Of a stretch of DNA of 64,000 nucleotides, positions 50,548 to 62,999 are shown in pieces; the first letter of the stretch is position 1; every line of letters begins with the position of its first letter. A program made the translations under genes and the position numbers. The notes below the pieces were generated by a model. The model was not told where the DNA came from and did not search any database. It saw only the letters and a list, made by a program, of their open reading frames with translations. Origin of the DNA: Cichorium intybus (lineage: Eukaryota; Streptophyta; Magnoliopsida; Asterales; Asteraceae); contig CM042012.1 of assembly GCA_023525715.1 (NCBI GenBank), positions 115,114,298 through 115,178,297 of the forward strand, given 5' to 3'.

Positions 50548-53500
50548 AATTCTCCCCTCCTTCAAAAGATTTTGTCCCCGAAATCATACTAACAAGCGAG
50601 GGTAATTCTTTCTCATTACAATTTCGGTCTCCCATATCATATGGAAACCTCTATGGTATTGCCAAAGCACTTTAACCATACTAATCTTCGTATTTCGCAG
50701 CTGTCTTATCTTCCGGTCAAACACCTTCTTGGGTTGTCCTGGGTACCTTAACTTCTTATCTACCTTCATTTCAGCATGAGGTATTCGTTGAAATTTAGTA
50801 ATCCATGTCCTCAGAACTATGAGACCCATAGAAAACATTATAAATTTCTTGAAGTTCATCACGAAACTTCGATCAGTACACCAAAATTCTTACTCTTTGG
50901 GACATATGGAAAGGTCCAATGAATGAGGACTTAACCTTCTTTTTGTCCCAAACAGATTTTTAGTCTTTCCAAGGGATCTTTTGATTACCTCGTCATTCCT
51001 CATCTGGAATTTCAACGGTTTTACTCTTTAGTTCATGTACTGCTTTTACTGCTTCTTAGCCATTTTCAACTTTTTTTGTATTTATCAAGTCTTCTTTTTA
51101 ACTTGTACCACCGTCTAGGATCTAGCCAACGGTTGTTCAACATCTTCAATCCTATAAATCGAAGGATAACACGGTACCCCGTACAACACTTCATACAAGT
51201 CTGTAGAATACTAGTATGTAAACTATTATTTCTTACAAATTCCACCGACGATAGACTATCTTCTCATCTTCCACCAGGCCTGTTATTCAAATTTCGGGCA
51301 TATCTTCTAGAGTCTGCATTATTATCTCACCTTGTCTATCAATCTGCAAATCATATACAGTACTTACTAGTACTTTTGAACTAATTATTCTGGGACTTTA
51401 TGCCAAAATCAGCAAATAATTCTAGTATCTCGACCCGATACAGTCGACACTGATAGCGCACGTCGACAAATTTCCCTTTCTATGTAGTTTTTCACTACTT
51501 TTCGATCTTAATTTCTTCTTTAGTCAGTATAAGTCTACACTGATTTCACTAACCGATCTATTAATACTCATATAGTATCATACCCATGCGGTATTTGCAA
51601 AGACTTTATTACAAAGTCTATAATAATATCGTCCCATTTCTTCTTTGGGACCCACAGCGGCTAAAATTTTCCGTATGCTTCTAATGATTTGACTGTAGTT
51701 ACACACAGGTCAAACACTTTTCACATGTCTTTCAATGTCTTTCTTTAGTCCCGGCCACCAATACATAGGTTATATCATCCTACACAGTTTGGTACTGTCC
51801 CGGGCATTTTGCATACCTACCCCAATATACATCTTTAAGGGTAGATTTCATATTTCACTTTGTTTTGGAACTCACATACACAACCACCAAGGGTTTTCAA
51901 TCGCCGTGAGTTTCTAACTAGCTTCTTTCAATAGCTAATCATTTATTCACTTTTCACGTTTTCAGACTTGCACACATCTTCTTCTGCTACCCGAATCAAC
52001 TCAGGTAATCAATTTGCCACACTCACGCATGTGGTTGTATCTTTCAAAAGATACTCTTTCTAATTCAAGGAATCTATAATCACATCCGCCTTTCCGAGAT
52101 GGTACAAGATTTCATAACCGAAATCTTTAAGTAACCCATCTATATTTGTTATCTCATGTTTAGCTTCTTTTTTATCAATTAAGTGTTTCAAACTTTTATG
52201 ATCCGTACCAACAGTAAGCTTTACACCCTACAAGTAGTGTCTCTAAAGCTTCAATGTCAAATTCATAATTGCTACTGCAATATCATGTATCCAAAATCAA
52301 CTCTGGATGCATTTCTATAAAACAATTTATCTTCTCCGCTTAGCGATAATGCTAACACCGGAGCTTCACATAAGGTTTATTTCAACCTTTGAAAAGTTAC
52401 ATGTGGTCTTTCTACCACTCAGACTTTTCACTTTTATTGGTCAACTTTAGTCAATAGAACAATAGTCAAGGAGCAGTTTTCTACAACTCTCCCATAATAA
52501 CCCGCCAATCCAAGGGAACTACTAATTTCAGTCAAATTCCAAGGCGGTTTCTGTTTTATCACAGCATCATTTCTACTGGATCCACTTTAACATTTTCGGC
52601 ATTAATAACATGCCCAAAGAATATGAAACTTCTTTTAGCCATATTTTTCTTACTTGGAGAATTTTACATATCACTTAACTCAGTGAAGTAACTCCAATAT
52701 CTGGTACAAATGTACCTCATATTCAATCTGGTTTCGAGAATATCAGATTCTCAGTAACCAATGCACATACATATCAACTTGTCTTTCTTCTTTTCAAACA
52801 AGATAGGGCTCCACATGATGACACATTCGGCCATATGAGACCCGATTCCAAAAACAATTTCTTCAAATTATTTTACCACTCTGCCATCTCTGCAGAGGCT
52901 AATCAATATAGAGCCTAAATAACAGAAACGGCTCTCAAAATCAGTTTAATCATAAACTCTTCTCGCCAATCTAGCAAAATCTTGGAAGTTCTTTTCAAAA
53001 GAAACATCCGAAAATTTATTTAAAGTTTTACCCTTCTATCACCGCTTTATTTAGCTTGGCAAATACTGCATATGCCAACTAAAACATCCTTCCTTTACTA
53101 ACTCTTTTCCGAGTTTAAGCAAAGGAAAATAACCGGTATTCTTAACAACGGTTATTTATCGTGGATTTTCATCAATTTCATTTCTGATTTTTGAACCATA
53201 ATGTTCATTTTTCTACAATTCATGTTAGCATCTTTCATTGCTAACCAATTCATATGCACGATTTCTTCAAATTCATTGGTAGGCATCGGCTCCAGATTTA
53301 TAGGGAAAAATGGTCCCGTAAATTCTAGGCAGACTACCTTCCAGGTGTTCAATATCTTGAACATATTTGCTATTTGCTATAGCCAGTTCCATAATTTCAT
53401 CCATAATCGTTGATGAAATATTCAGACAAGACATCAAAGTCATCGATCCAAAGCATAGCTTCATGGATCAAATATAACGTATACGGGGAGTATATTCAAA

Positions 53501-54000
53501 ACAATTATATCTGAGACCATATCAGTCTACTCACGAGCTTCTTCCACAGTCTACTGGAATGCTCATGATACCACTGGTCCTTTTCGACCATTCGTTTCTT
53601 CTTTCTTTCCTCCCCCGTTCTTTCCTGGGTTCATCACTCGTTACTCCACATTTAGCATGTGAGTATTTCATAAGAAAGTGATCTATAGCTCCGCGCTAGA
53701 CACACTTCCGTGCCATCCAACAAGCTCGAGCAATATGCTCCTATTTTCTGCAATTCCAGCATTTCAACGGTAGAGTCTCTACTCTACAATTTTCTGAGTG
53801 CTTTTCCTGCACTTCTCACAATACATAACTGCTCTGTTTTGGTCCCTTCCCTTTAAGGTTGGACCCAGTCTGTGGTAACTTCTCCTGAAGCGTCCACTAA
53901 TCGTTTTCTGCTTTTCTTGTAGTCTCAGCTACTTTTTTTTCACCTTGATATCAATCAGGGTGAGCACCAAATTTCTTTTTCTGACCACAGCAACTACTGT
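50548..54000 (-). pseudogene. element C decayed gag-pol
   Basis: Chromodomain remnant at 50584-50862 (KKVFDRKIRQLRNTKISMVK), RT/RNase H/integrase relics, and the protease-proximal segment at 53273-53464 (ELAIANSKYVQDIEHLEGS). Parallel to 22264-25810, but ending about 110 bp earlier in gag, at 54000. Confidence 0.85.
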
Positions 54001-56168
54001 ATAAAATATATTCGTATATCTATCTGGATATCGAATCCAAACTCATAGCCTTACTGGCTGACCACATATCTCTTAGGATTTCACATCCTAATTTTGTAGC
54101 CTTACAGGCTACATCATTACAACCTGCAATTATCAAACCACATCAGTTATTTGCACAGATAATCATATCTAATCGTTTCTGTCCCATGTTTCTTAGTCAC
54201 AATGGACTGCATCACATGTCATGGCTATATAAGCCGCACCATGTCATTTTCAATATACAAGTCATAGCCTAAAGCCTGCACCAGCTGGGTTCAATAACCC
54301 GATATCATAGTCAAAAGACCGCATCATTTGGACTTAAAGTTAAATATCAAAATCAATTATGGCTCACGAGTTTATCCCGCTTTTGCCTAGACTCACGGCT
54401 CCGTTCTTGTCATGTCATTGACTCACGGCTTACCCGGTATTGTCTTTTTACTGACTCACAGCTCCGTTCTTGTCTATTATAGACTCACGGCTTATCTGGT
54501 ATTGTCGTATTGTTTATTCATTTATTGACTCACAGCTCCGTTCTTGTCTTTCTCAGACTCACGGCTTATCTGGTATTGTCATATCATTTCTATTATTGAC
54601 TCACAGCTCCGTTCTTGTCTATCGTAGACTCACGGCTTATCTGGTATTGTCTTTTCTACGTATCTGTCAACTGTTTATTCTTGTCCCCCAAGGCAGTTTC
54701 AATCTATAACAATTCAATCATCATATATCATATATGATATCAGTGAGATTACTCACCTGGATGCTAGCTGCATTTGATTCCGGTTGTTTCTTGCTTTTGC
54801 GTGCACCACAACCATTTATCCCGTACCTATATATTCATTTATATACCAAATGATAATAGGTTAATAACCATTTCAGTTGACTCTACTACACAAGAGTCCT
54901 ATACAATACAATTGGAGACCATTTCCAATCATTTTTTAGCAATAAAAATCATTATAAAAATTTAATACACTTTCCGAAATACACGTATTCTACTACAGTA
55001 CTTTCGGGAGGTCGTATTCGTATTCCGATAATTTTCCATGAAGTTTCACAACATATTAGACCTATGTTTAAAATTTCAGGTCAATCGGATAAGCCTAGCA
55101 TCAAAATGAAACTTGGAAAATGCTCAAAATTTCACAGGAGGTTTCTGCCTCGGAGGCGCATCGCGCCCAAGGTGAGGGGCGCGTCGCGCCGAGTCCCTCG
55201 AGTCGCGAGGACCATAATGGTCAAGTCGCGAGAGCTGCACAGCAGACCAGTTTTCGAGATTTTTGCACTGTAGCATGGAGTTTTGGGGTATTAAGCTCTT
55301 AATACACGACTTAATCAGTGGGGGTTTGTTCCAGGACCAAAACCCTTCATTTATATCAAGTTTTAAACAATGAAATTGGTAATTCCAATCCAATTCCAAA
55401 AATTCCCGTTTTTCACATTTTTGGTCCAAAACCGAAATTACTAGGTTATAATCACTTCTATTGATTTAGTTCAACTAAAATAACATCTAGAAGTCATTAT
55501 CAACCATTAAAATCAGGTTTATCACAAGAACTCAAAATCTAGGGTTCTTGACCAAAGTTGCTAATTTCAACAATAGCAACATACTTTCATATCTTTGAGT
55601 TATGTTCTTAACATATGACTTATTAGAAGTTTAGAACCATAAACTTCATGATTCTTGACTGAAATTTCAGTCACAAAAGTTCTCCCATGAAGAACACACA
55701 AAAACTTAGGTTAGAAGTTTCTTACTAACCTTAATTGCTTGACAACTTCAAGCTCCAAGCTATTAATCCGATTCCACACTTCAATGCTCATGAATTCTGC
55801 AGGAATCGTGCTCCAGAAAACCCTCCCGATCATCACCAATGTTCTGCACATTTGAGGGGAGTTTTCAACATTTTATATTTTCCAATTTTTCATTTTAGTC
55901 CCTAAGTTCCATTTCTTGGACTTTTGCCACAATAATCAAGTTTTATTACAATAAAACTTTCATTCCTTATCCTTTTGCCACAAACAACAATATTTTTTTC
56001 ATAATTGGTCCTTCACATGGTCAAATGACCAAATTACCCTTTTACGGTAAAATGACCAATTTACCCCTTTTTCTAGTATTAACTTTCTAATACTTAGAAC
56101 ACCATATTAAATCATAAATACACTATGATTAACATTTTAATACTTATCAAAAGTATCGTGGTGTTACA
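54001..56168 (-). repeat. element C 5' LTR, truncated (2168 bp)
   Basis: Starts at the position equivalent to 48381 in the other LTR, joined directly to gag sequence. The remainder is nearly identical to 48381-50547. Confidence 0.9.
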
Positions 56169-56451
56169 ACAACCACTTAAAAGTAGGGGATCAGAGGTTA
56201 CTCACCTAATAGAAGCACTAGAAATAGCACTAGTATGTTTAAGCTCCGAGTTAGTGAAAGTCCCCTTTTATACAAAGTTAAGCTGCAACAATTATGATGT
56301 TTATATAAGTGTTTGTGATATGTTTCCACCCTTCCAATTGGTCTCATAAGGGTTAGGGGCCCTTAAGGCTACTTAACTCCATCAAATTTGTTTGGAAAGT
56401 TAATTTTAGACCTTCTGTTAAGGTTACATGTCGCATAGACCAGGCTACACA

Positions 56452-57701
56452 TAGACCTGGCAATCCGTGTCTACGTGTCGTGTATTCGTGTCAGACACGA
56501 ATTTACACGACACGAATTTGAAAAACACGTACACGACACGAATTATAAAACGTGTCTTGGATATCAAACACGAACACGACACATATTTAATGCGTGTAAC
56601 ACGCGACACGACACGAACAAACACGTTTTTTATCTGTGTCACACGAAAACACGAATTGTAACACGAATTTTAACAAAAATTTATCTCTTTCGTTTTCCTT
56701 TAGTTTGCAATCTGTATTGTCCCGCATCATGTACCTCCACACAATGATCATCATCATCCCTAATGGCATAATCATCATTCTTTGACTGTATATTGTTGGT
56801 ATTACCATCCATCTAACAAAAATATGATAGAACACCCAATTAATAACAGAAGAACACCCAAGCTAAAAGAAACAGACAACAAGAACTAAAAAATAAGATG
56901 AATTTAAACAAGCAACCAACAAAGCGAAAACTGCAGCACTACTCCAGAAGCCGAATTACATCTAGAAACCAACAGTTACTTATGTTTAGTCTGTAAGCAT
57001 ACAAGTTACAACCCAATCTCTCGGTGGTGTCCATTGTCCACTGTCAAGAACTTCATACAGAAAAGGAAAAGGAAAGGAAACATACCAAAAGTCGGTGCAG
57101 GTGTCGATCAGAAGTCGGTGCAGGTGTTGATCAGGTATTTGGCATCGACCAGAAGTTGAGCAGGTGTCGATCAGGCGCCGACTAGGTGGTCGCCGGTCGG
57201 TGGTGTCGAGCAGGCGGTTGGCGTCGACCAGGCATCGATGGTGCTTTGTGCAGGGCTGCAGCTGCAGGTGGGATTGGAAACAGACGAAGAAGGAAGAACA
57301 GAAGAATGTTTGGTTCTTTGGGATTTAGGGATTTAGGGTTAATTTCTTTTATATATTTCATTATTTAAAAAATATATTATGTTTTTTAATTTGGTCCCTA
57401 AACTTTAGGTAAATGTAAAACTAACCCTTAGACATCAAGAAAAACAGAGATGATATTACGTATTAATATACGTGTTTAGACGTGTCTATTCGTGTAACGT
57501 GTAACACATATGTAATCCGTGTCTTATACGTGTCAAAACAGGTTAATTCGTGTTTGACACGTATAAGACACGAAACCCGAATTTTAAATTCGTGTCTGAC
57601 ACGAATAGACACGAAACACGAATTTCAAAAACCCATACACGGAATACTCGTGTCGTGCTCGTGTCGTGTCTTTCGTGTCGTGAACCATATTGCCAGGTCT
57701 A
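56452..57701. mobile_element. non-autonomous hAT element (1250 bp), TSD GCTACACA
   Basis: Ends TAGACCTGGCAAT in inverted orientation, with exact 8-bp duplications at 56444-56451 and 57702-57709. Both ends carry dozens of CGTGT/ACACG words forming long imperfect inverted repeats (56465-56665 and 57470-57690). The 57090-57250 centre has short repeats of GTCGATCAG / GTCGACCAG type. No transposase frame. Small frames here are repeat translations. Confidence 0.9.
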
Positions 57702-57709
57702 GCTACACA

Positions 57710-58428
57710 CTATATAGACTGAAAATATTCAAGCTACATATCATGTAGCTCATGCTACCGTATAGCATGAATACCAGGTTTTCAAACCCCAAAAGTCCAT
57801 CCAACTTCAATTCTAATCACATAGATAATATGTCCACGTTTATTAATGTTAAAAACATCTATAAACACGACATTACAACACTAATATCCAAATCAAATCA
57901 TTTGGGAACCCCAAAGCTTGGATTAAACTTTAATACTAGCAACAAACCTTGAATTTCAACGAGAATAGGACAAACTTCCTTGATTTCAGTTCAATTTCCT
58001 TGACCTATCCCTTAGCCTTTCATTCATTTTCTTTCCGTGAAGTTTGAATGGATAAAGAGAAACGAGGAAATGACTTAAGACTTAAGTGTTACACCTATGT
58101 ACCACATACACGTCATGTAGGTCTATTTCTACATGTCGTATAGTCCTCTAGACCGGTCAAACTTTAAAATAGCATTGCACTTTCACATTTTCTTCAGTTC
58201 TAGCAACCTACTTTGCACACGTCGTGTGACCCCATGCTACACATCGTGTGGCATGGTAAGAATACTTAAACTCAACCTTTTAACAGTTTATTTATCCCAT
58301 AAGTTCTTACATGCATCCAAATTGTACATTGCCATAACAATCACCACTTTCCAACTAATTCCAAGCACATGATACAACAATTAACAAGACATCATTATGC
58401 ATTTTACTATTAACACAAATTAAACATA
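57710..58428. other. continuation of the element D region
   Basis: Contains repeated CATGTCGTATAG / CACACGTCGTGTG / ACACATCGTGTGG words, the same type as TACATGTCGCATAG before the hAT insertion. It therefore probably still belongs to element D. No gene. Confidence 0.4.
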
Positions 58429-58433
58429 CTTAC

Positions 58434-59174
58434 TGTTGGGTAGCAACAAGCGAGATCGATAATCTTCAACCTCTCAAAATCAAGAACTGACAAACGAATA
58501 CTTCGACAAGAAATATACAAGACTACAAAATCGAGCAACAAGAAATACAAAAAAGGAACTAAACACACAAGCAAGATCAACACAGAGTATTAAATGGTTC
58601 ACTTGATCGTTAGATCAAGCTACATCCATTGTGGAACCAGAGAGATTTTATGTATGCATGAATGTTATACAAATTTACAATTATAACTGCACTCAAATCT
58701 CACACAATTGCACACACTCACACAAACATTAGTTACATGGAAACTGACTTTTATACTGGACAAGATGATATCTATGAAATGATTGTAAATCTTCTAGACT
58801 TATTGCTTTCAACAATAGGCCGTTTGATTTGACAAGGTATGCAACATGTTAGGCAGACTAACTTTCTGACAATAGCAAACCTTGGAACTTATGCCAAGGA
58901 GACACTTCGTTTCTGAAGTAGCTTCTCCCTTTAGAAAACATTTCGACTTTCTCCATCTCTCCCCTATGGAGATCCTTCTACACCGTATAAACTGGAGCCA
59001 AGATTGCTCCTCGATACTGCTGACTTCTGCTGCGGACGAGCTTCACATCCTCAGACGAAGGTAACAAATCCGGACGAAGTTCATCCTCCAACCGTACTAG
59101 CTTTCTTGCCTCGATTCTTGGTTACTTCGCACCACTAATCTCCTTCCGTTAGATTAGGCTCCACATACTTAACA
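58434..59174. repeat. solo LTR (741 bp), TSD CTTAC
   Basis: TGTTGGGTAGC...CATACTTAACA flanked by CTTAC at 58429-58433 and 59175-59179. No internal retrotransposon sequence on either side, so it is a solo LTR left by LTR-LTR recombination. Related to 5546-6330. Confidence 0.85.
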
Positions 59175-59179
59175 CTTAC

Positions 59180-61318
59180 TACATATATGGGGGTTACACA
59201 TGTCTTAAACCTAGACAAAACATCATCCAAAATCCATACTGACGTCAATATCCAAAAATATCACATACTAAGTACTAGAATGTGCAAAACAGTGCTGTAA
59301 AACATCCTTTTTTAGCTCATATTAGATTACCTCAAAACTTAGTAACTTATCATAAACATTAGCATAAAGGACCCCATGAATAACATCTAAATGCCTCATA
59401 ATTGTCTTAGTGTAAACATTATATGTACCCCAACTTACTGATCTACTACCTATATTAGCAGTATGCCGATCCCATAAAATTCCAACATAAAAATACTCCA
59501 ACCTCTAGAGTATTTATGCTACGTTGTAGATGCTCATATTTTTTTCTTGTCGTTATTCGAACTTAGGTACTCCACAAATCTAGCATTGTAGATACAAACC
59601 CACAATAAATATAATCTAACATATATTAACATGTTTTAACATGATTAAACTCCCAACACACTCGATAAAACCCTAAAACAACTCAGTTGGGGTCTAGAAC
59701 AACAATAACCTTTCAACTAAAAGCACCAAGAATACAAAGAATGTTTTTTTAAGATTAAAACATATGAGTAGCATAAATATACACTCTTTGGATGTTTTTA
59801 TAACAAACAACACTAGCCATTACTCTTTATTGAACCCGTTTCAAATGATGTAAGACAAAATCCAAAGACAAGGTACAACGGACTCTCACATTATTTTATG
59901 ACTAATGCATGATTAATGTTGGAAAATCTATAACAAATAGTAATTTTAACACATCCAAAAACATTAATTAAAACCTTAAAATCTCAACCTTACTCCTGAT
60001 ATCACATCCCCAAAACTATATCAACTTAACTATAATTTTAACCTCACATTTATTGTTCCCAATCAGGTAACTTACATCCAAATGCTAGTAGAATAGTAAT
60101 ATCGACATTTATCTAATTTACTCAAGAGAGGACTTGAAAGTGCATTCATAAAATGTTGCTTATGCCTTCTTTTATAAAGCTACCCATATGCATAAGGTTG
60201 GGATGCATCGACCGAAAGAGATAAAGTATTGATGTCAGTAATTAGAGTAAAACATGTTATACTTTTTCCCTTAACCAATGTTTTCCGAAACTACATTTTG
60301 TCGATATCATAATTGATAATACAACTAATTATGTGTATCATAAAACATGTGTACTCTTTTCCATCCACCAAATTATATTATATAAGTCTTTTTTCTTGAA
60401 ATCATTTCTAATATTGTATATTGTACATCCCATTGATAGGGAATCATAATAAATTAAATATTTATTACATGTTTGCTAATAATCCTAATCGAAAGTGTAA
60501 TCCTTCTACAGGTGATTTATTAAAGAGATATGAAGATTCGATATAGATCATCATGATTTCATGTTAATATGAAGAAAAATAGAGGGTCAATTTTGATATC
60601 AAATATTCATTGATCTCTTGGTGGATCGTGTAAGGTTCATGTCATTGATTAATAATTTGACAATATGGTTGGGTTACACGAATCTCTTAAATAATCTGCA
60701 AGACTACAATAGGCACTCTTATGTTAGGCACAAAAGGAAAACAACAAACTTGATGAATTTTAGGATTTTCATATCTTTTGGGAGTCTTAGAAATTACGTC
60801 TTGTGATTATTTATACTTGTCCTATCATAAAATTGGATGAAATGGTGGTTTTCTGGAATTAGAAATAGTTATATGTAGTTTTGCAGTTGTTCAAGACGTC
60901 AAATTCACAACTCATCTTGAGCTAAAAGTCATTTTAAACTTATAATGATAACTCATCTTGAGCTGACTAAGGCGGCCCAAAGTTGAGTTGTCTAGGTTAA
61001 TGCTGACGAACTGACACGGGGTCAACCCAAGCTGATAGGTTCGTTTGACCTCATACATAGATGTTGTCCAAACTAAACAAAGTAAGCAGGACCTGACTCT
61101 CCAAACTGATAGAAGAAACTCCAAGTCTAAGAGGTAGTTTCAACCATCTGTTGCCCCTCGACCTTCAAGGCACATGACCCCCTTGAACCCACCATTTTTT
61201 GTGGTCGATATCACTTTATTCGTATCAAGTGTAGTGCCCTATGCACAACATGACTTGTGTTAGATCACATGTTGAGGCCCCCTTTGGTACTCATAAAAAT
61301 TCCAGTTACACTTACCAG
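59180..61318. other. AT-rich spacer
   Basis: No supported gene or repeat border. 61275-61292 (GGCCCCCTTTGGTACT) resembles a Tourist-type end, but no partner was found. Confidence 0.5.
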
Positions 61319-62038
61319 TAGGGATGTGCATGAGTCTGTTTGGGTTGATTTTGAGGTAAAAACCGAACCCAAACCGATGAATTTGGTTTTTGGTTTCTAG
61401 AACTCGTCGGTTTCGATTTCTAAGTAGGTCCAATTTCGGTTTCTAAAGTCGGTTTTGGGTTGGTTTCAGTTTTAACCCATGGGTTCGTGGGTTTTGGGTT
61501 TCAACTGGTGGGTTTTGGGTCGGAACCCAATTTCCAAAAATTATAAAAAAATATAGAAAAATAATAAATACATTCTACCAATTCTTTTTAGTCCGCATTT
61601 ATAGGGAATAACAATTAGATACATTTTTATACATTTGAATCTGCAAGCAATAAAATACTGATATAGCTTTTGGCGTATTCAAGTGCATATTCAAATGGAT
61701 ATTAGAAAATCGGTGAAAGAGATGAGAGAATAAATAAAAACATGTCAATTAACATTACCGATGCATCTTACAAGTGTAATTAACTTGACCTAATTAATAC
61801 CCTAACATACTATAAGATATATCAAATATTAATAATATATTAAATATTCTTGGGTTTGGATCGGTTTCGGTTTTAGTAGGTCGGTTTTGGGGGTGAAACG
61901 GAACCCAAACCAAAATTTTTGGTTTTGGAAATCTCAAACCCAAACCGTCGGTTTTAGTTTTGGTTTTGGTTTTTCGGTTTTGATTTTGTCGGTTTTTGTC
62001 GGTGTCTCGGTTTCCGAGTTTGATTTTGCTCACCCTTA
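61319..62038. mobile_element. non-autonomous hAT-like element (720 bp)
   Basis: Ends TAGGGATGTGCA and, inverted, TAAGGGTGAGCA. The interior consists of GGTTTT/AAAACC words in both orientations and an AT-rich centre. The left flank is CTTACCAG. The right partner, CTTACCGG, appears only after the inserted Harbinger-like element (62999-63007), giving a 7/8 target duplication. Confidence 0.7.
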
Positions 62039-62996
62039 GGCTATGTTTGATTTACCTCTTACTGGTCCAGTAAGAGGCAATGTCTGACTCGGTCTGAGTC
62101 AGACTGTTTGATATGCCAAAAAAAAGTCTGACGTGGTCCACACTCTCTGATCCGGTAAGCTCTAAAAGATCGCTGACTGAAAAAAAATAAAGAGCGTATT
62201 CTTTTTGTTTGCCCTTTTCCCCCGCCTCCATCTCTTCTTCTCCGCCTCCTTCTTTTCTTTCTGAATATTGCGACTAAAGTTCTGAAGAAAAAGAAATCAC
62301 CAGCAGTAATCGTAGCCGAGTAGACCCTCCACTGTCATCGTTATGCTGCTGTTGCCCATTGTCGATTTTCGATTGTGTGAAATCGATTTCTGCCACATCT
62401 GTGTTTGTATTCCATTTTCGATTTTGTGAAATCAATTTGGCGCCTGAAATCGATTTGGTGCCTGATTGCTTGTCGGTTTTCGATTTCTGCCACATCTGTG
62501 TTTGTATTCCATTTTCGATTTTCGATTTTGTGAAATCGATTTGTTGCCTGAAATCGATTTGGGGCGTGATTTTCGATTTCTACATTGAGAGGACCAATGG
62601 AAATTCAAACTTATCTACTTTGTCTGTGAATTTAACTTGTATAGCCTGCTTTCAAACTTGTAAATTTCATGAAGATTTTACTTTCGAATTGAATCACGAT
62701 GGTTACGTAAACAATAAAACCCAGTTTTTTTTTATTGATTTCTATATTGGAATACAAGTAATATGGTAAACAATAAAACCCAGTTTTTTTATACAATGGT
62801 TATGGAGTAGATATATGCATGTGTCATGTACATATCATAAGGGTAATATGGTCATTTTTATCATTCAGCAAAGCCGGTCAGATGCACAATCAAACGACAT
62901 TGTTTCATTCAGAAGCAGATTTAATCAGAACTTCTAACTCATTCAGACCTCTAACTCAGTCAGATCTGACTCAGTCAGCTACTATCAAACACAGTC
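62039..62996. mobile_element. non-autonomous Harbinger/Tourist-like element (958 bp), TSD TTA
   Basis: Ends GGCTATGTTTGAT and, inverted, GACTGTGTTTGAT, flanked by TTA at 62036-62038 and 62997-62999. Subterminal GAGTCAGA/TCTGACTC words are inverted between the ends. The centre (62355-62590) has two copies of a roughly 115-bp direct repeat containing TCGATTTCTGCCACATCTGT. The 136-codon frame at 62359-62769 is a product of this repeat and is not supported as a gene. Confidence 0.8.
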
Positions 62997-62999
62997 TTA

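Larger units (their letters stand above)
48075..56168 (-). mobile_element. Gypsy element C (same family as B), TSD ACAAC
   Basis: Inserted in the LTR of element D, with ACAAC at 48070-48074 and 56169-56173. One full 3' LTR, a decayed gag-pol without gag start or PBS, and a 5' LTR lacking 306 bp. It shares most stops and indels of its pol remnant with element B, so both descend from an already defective source copy. Confidence 0.9.
46553..58093 (-). mobile_element. Gypsy element D, truncated, its LTR split by two insertions
   Basis: Kept parts: gag N-terminus (46553-47262), PBS (47411-47423) and an LTR starting TGTCACACCC at 47427. The LTR is interrupted by element C (48075-56168) and by a hAT element (56452-57701). 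It resumes at 56174 with GGTTACTCACC, as in the LTRs of A to C. A possible end is GTGTTACA at 58086-58093, but I am not certain: similar sequence continues to about 58430. The pol region and the other LTR are missing. Confidence 0.6.

Noticed and set aside
56475..56747. 90-codon frame rich in Arg, His and Thr
   Set aside because: Translation of the ACACG subterminal repeats of the hAT element.
62359..62769. 136-codon frame with repeated Ile-Asp-Phe-Val segments
   Set aside because: It comes from two copies of a noncoding direct repeat in the Harbinger-like element.
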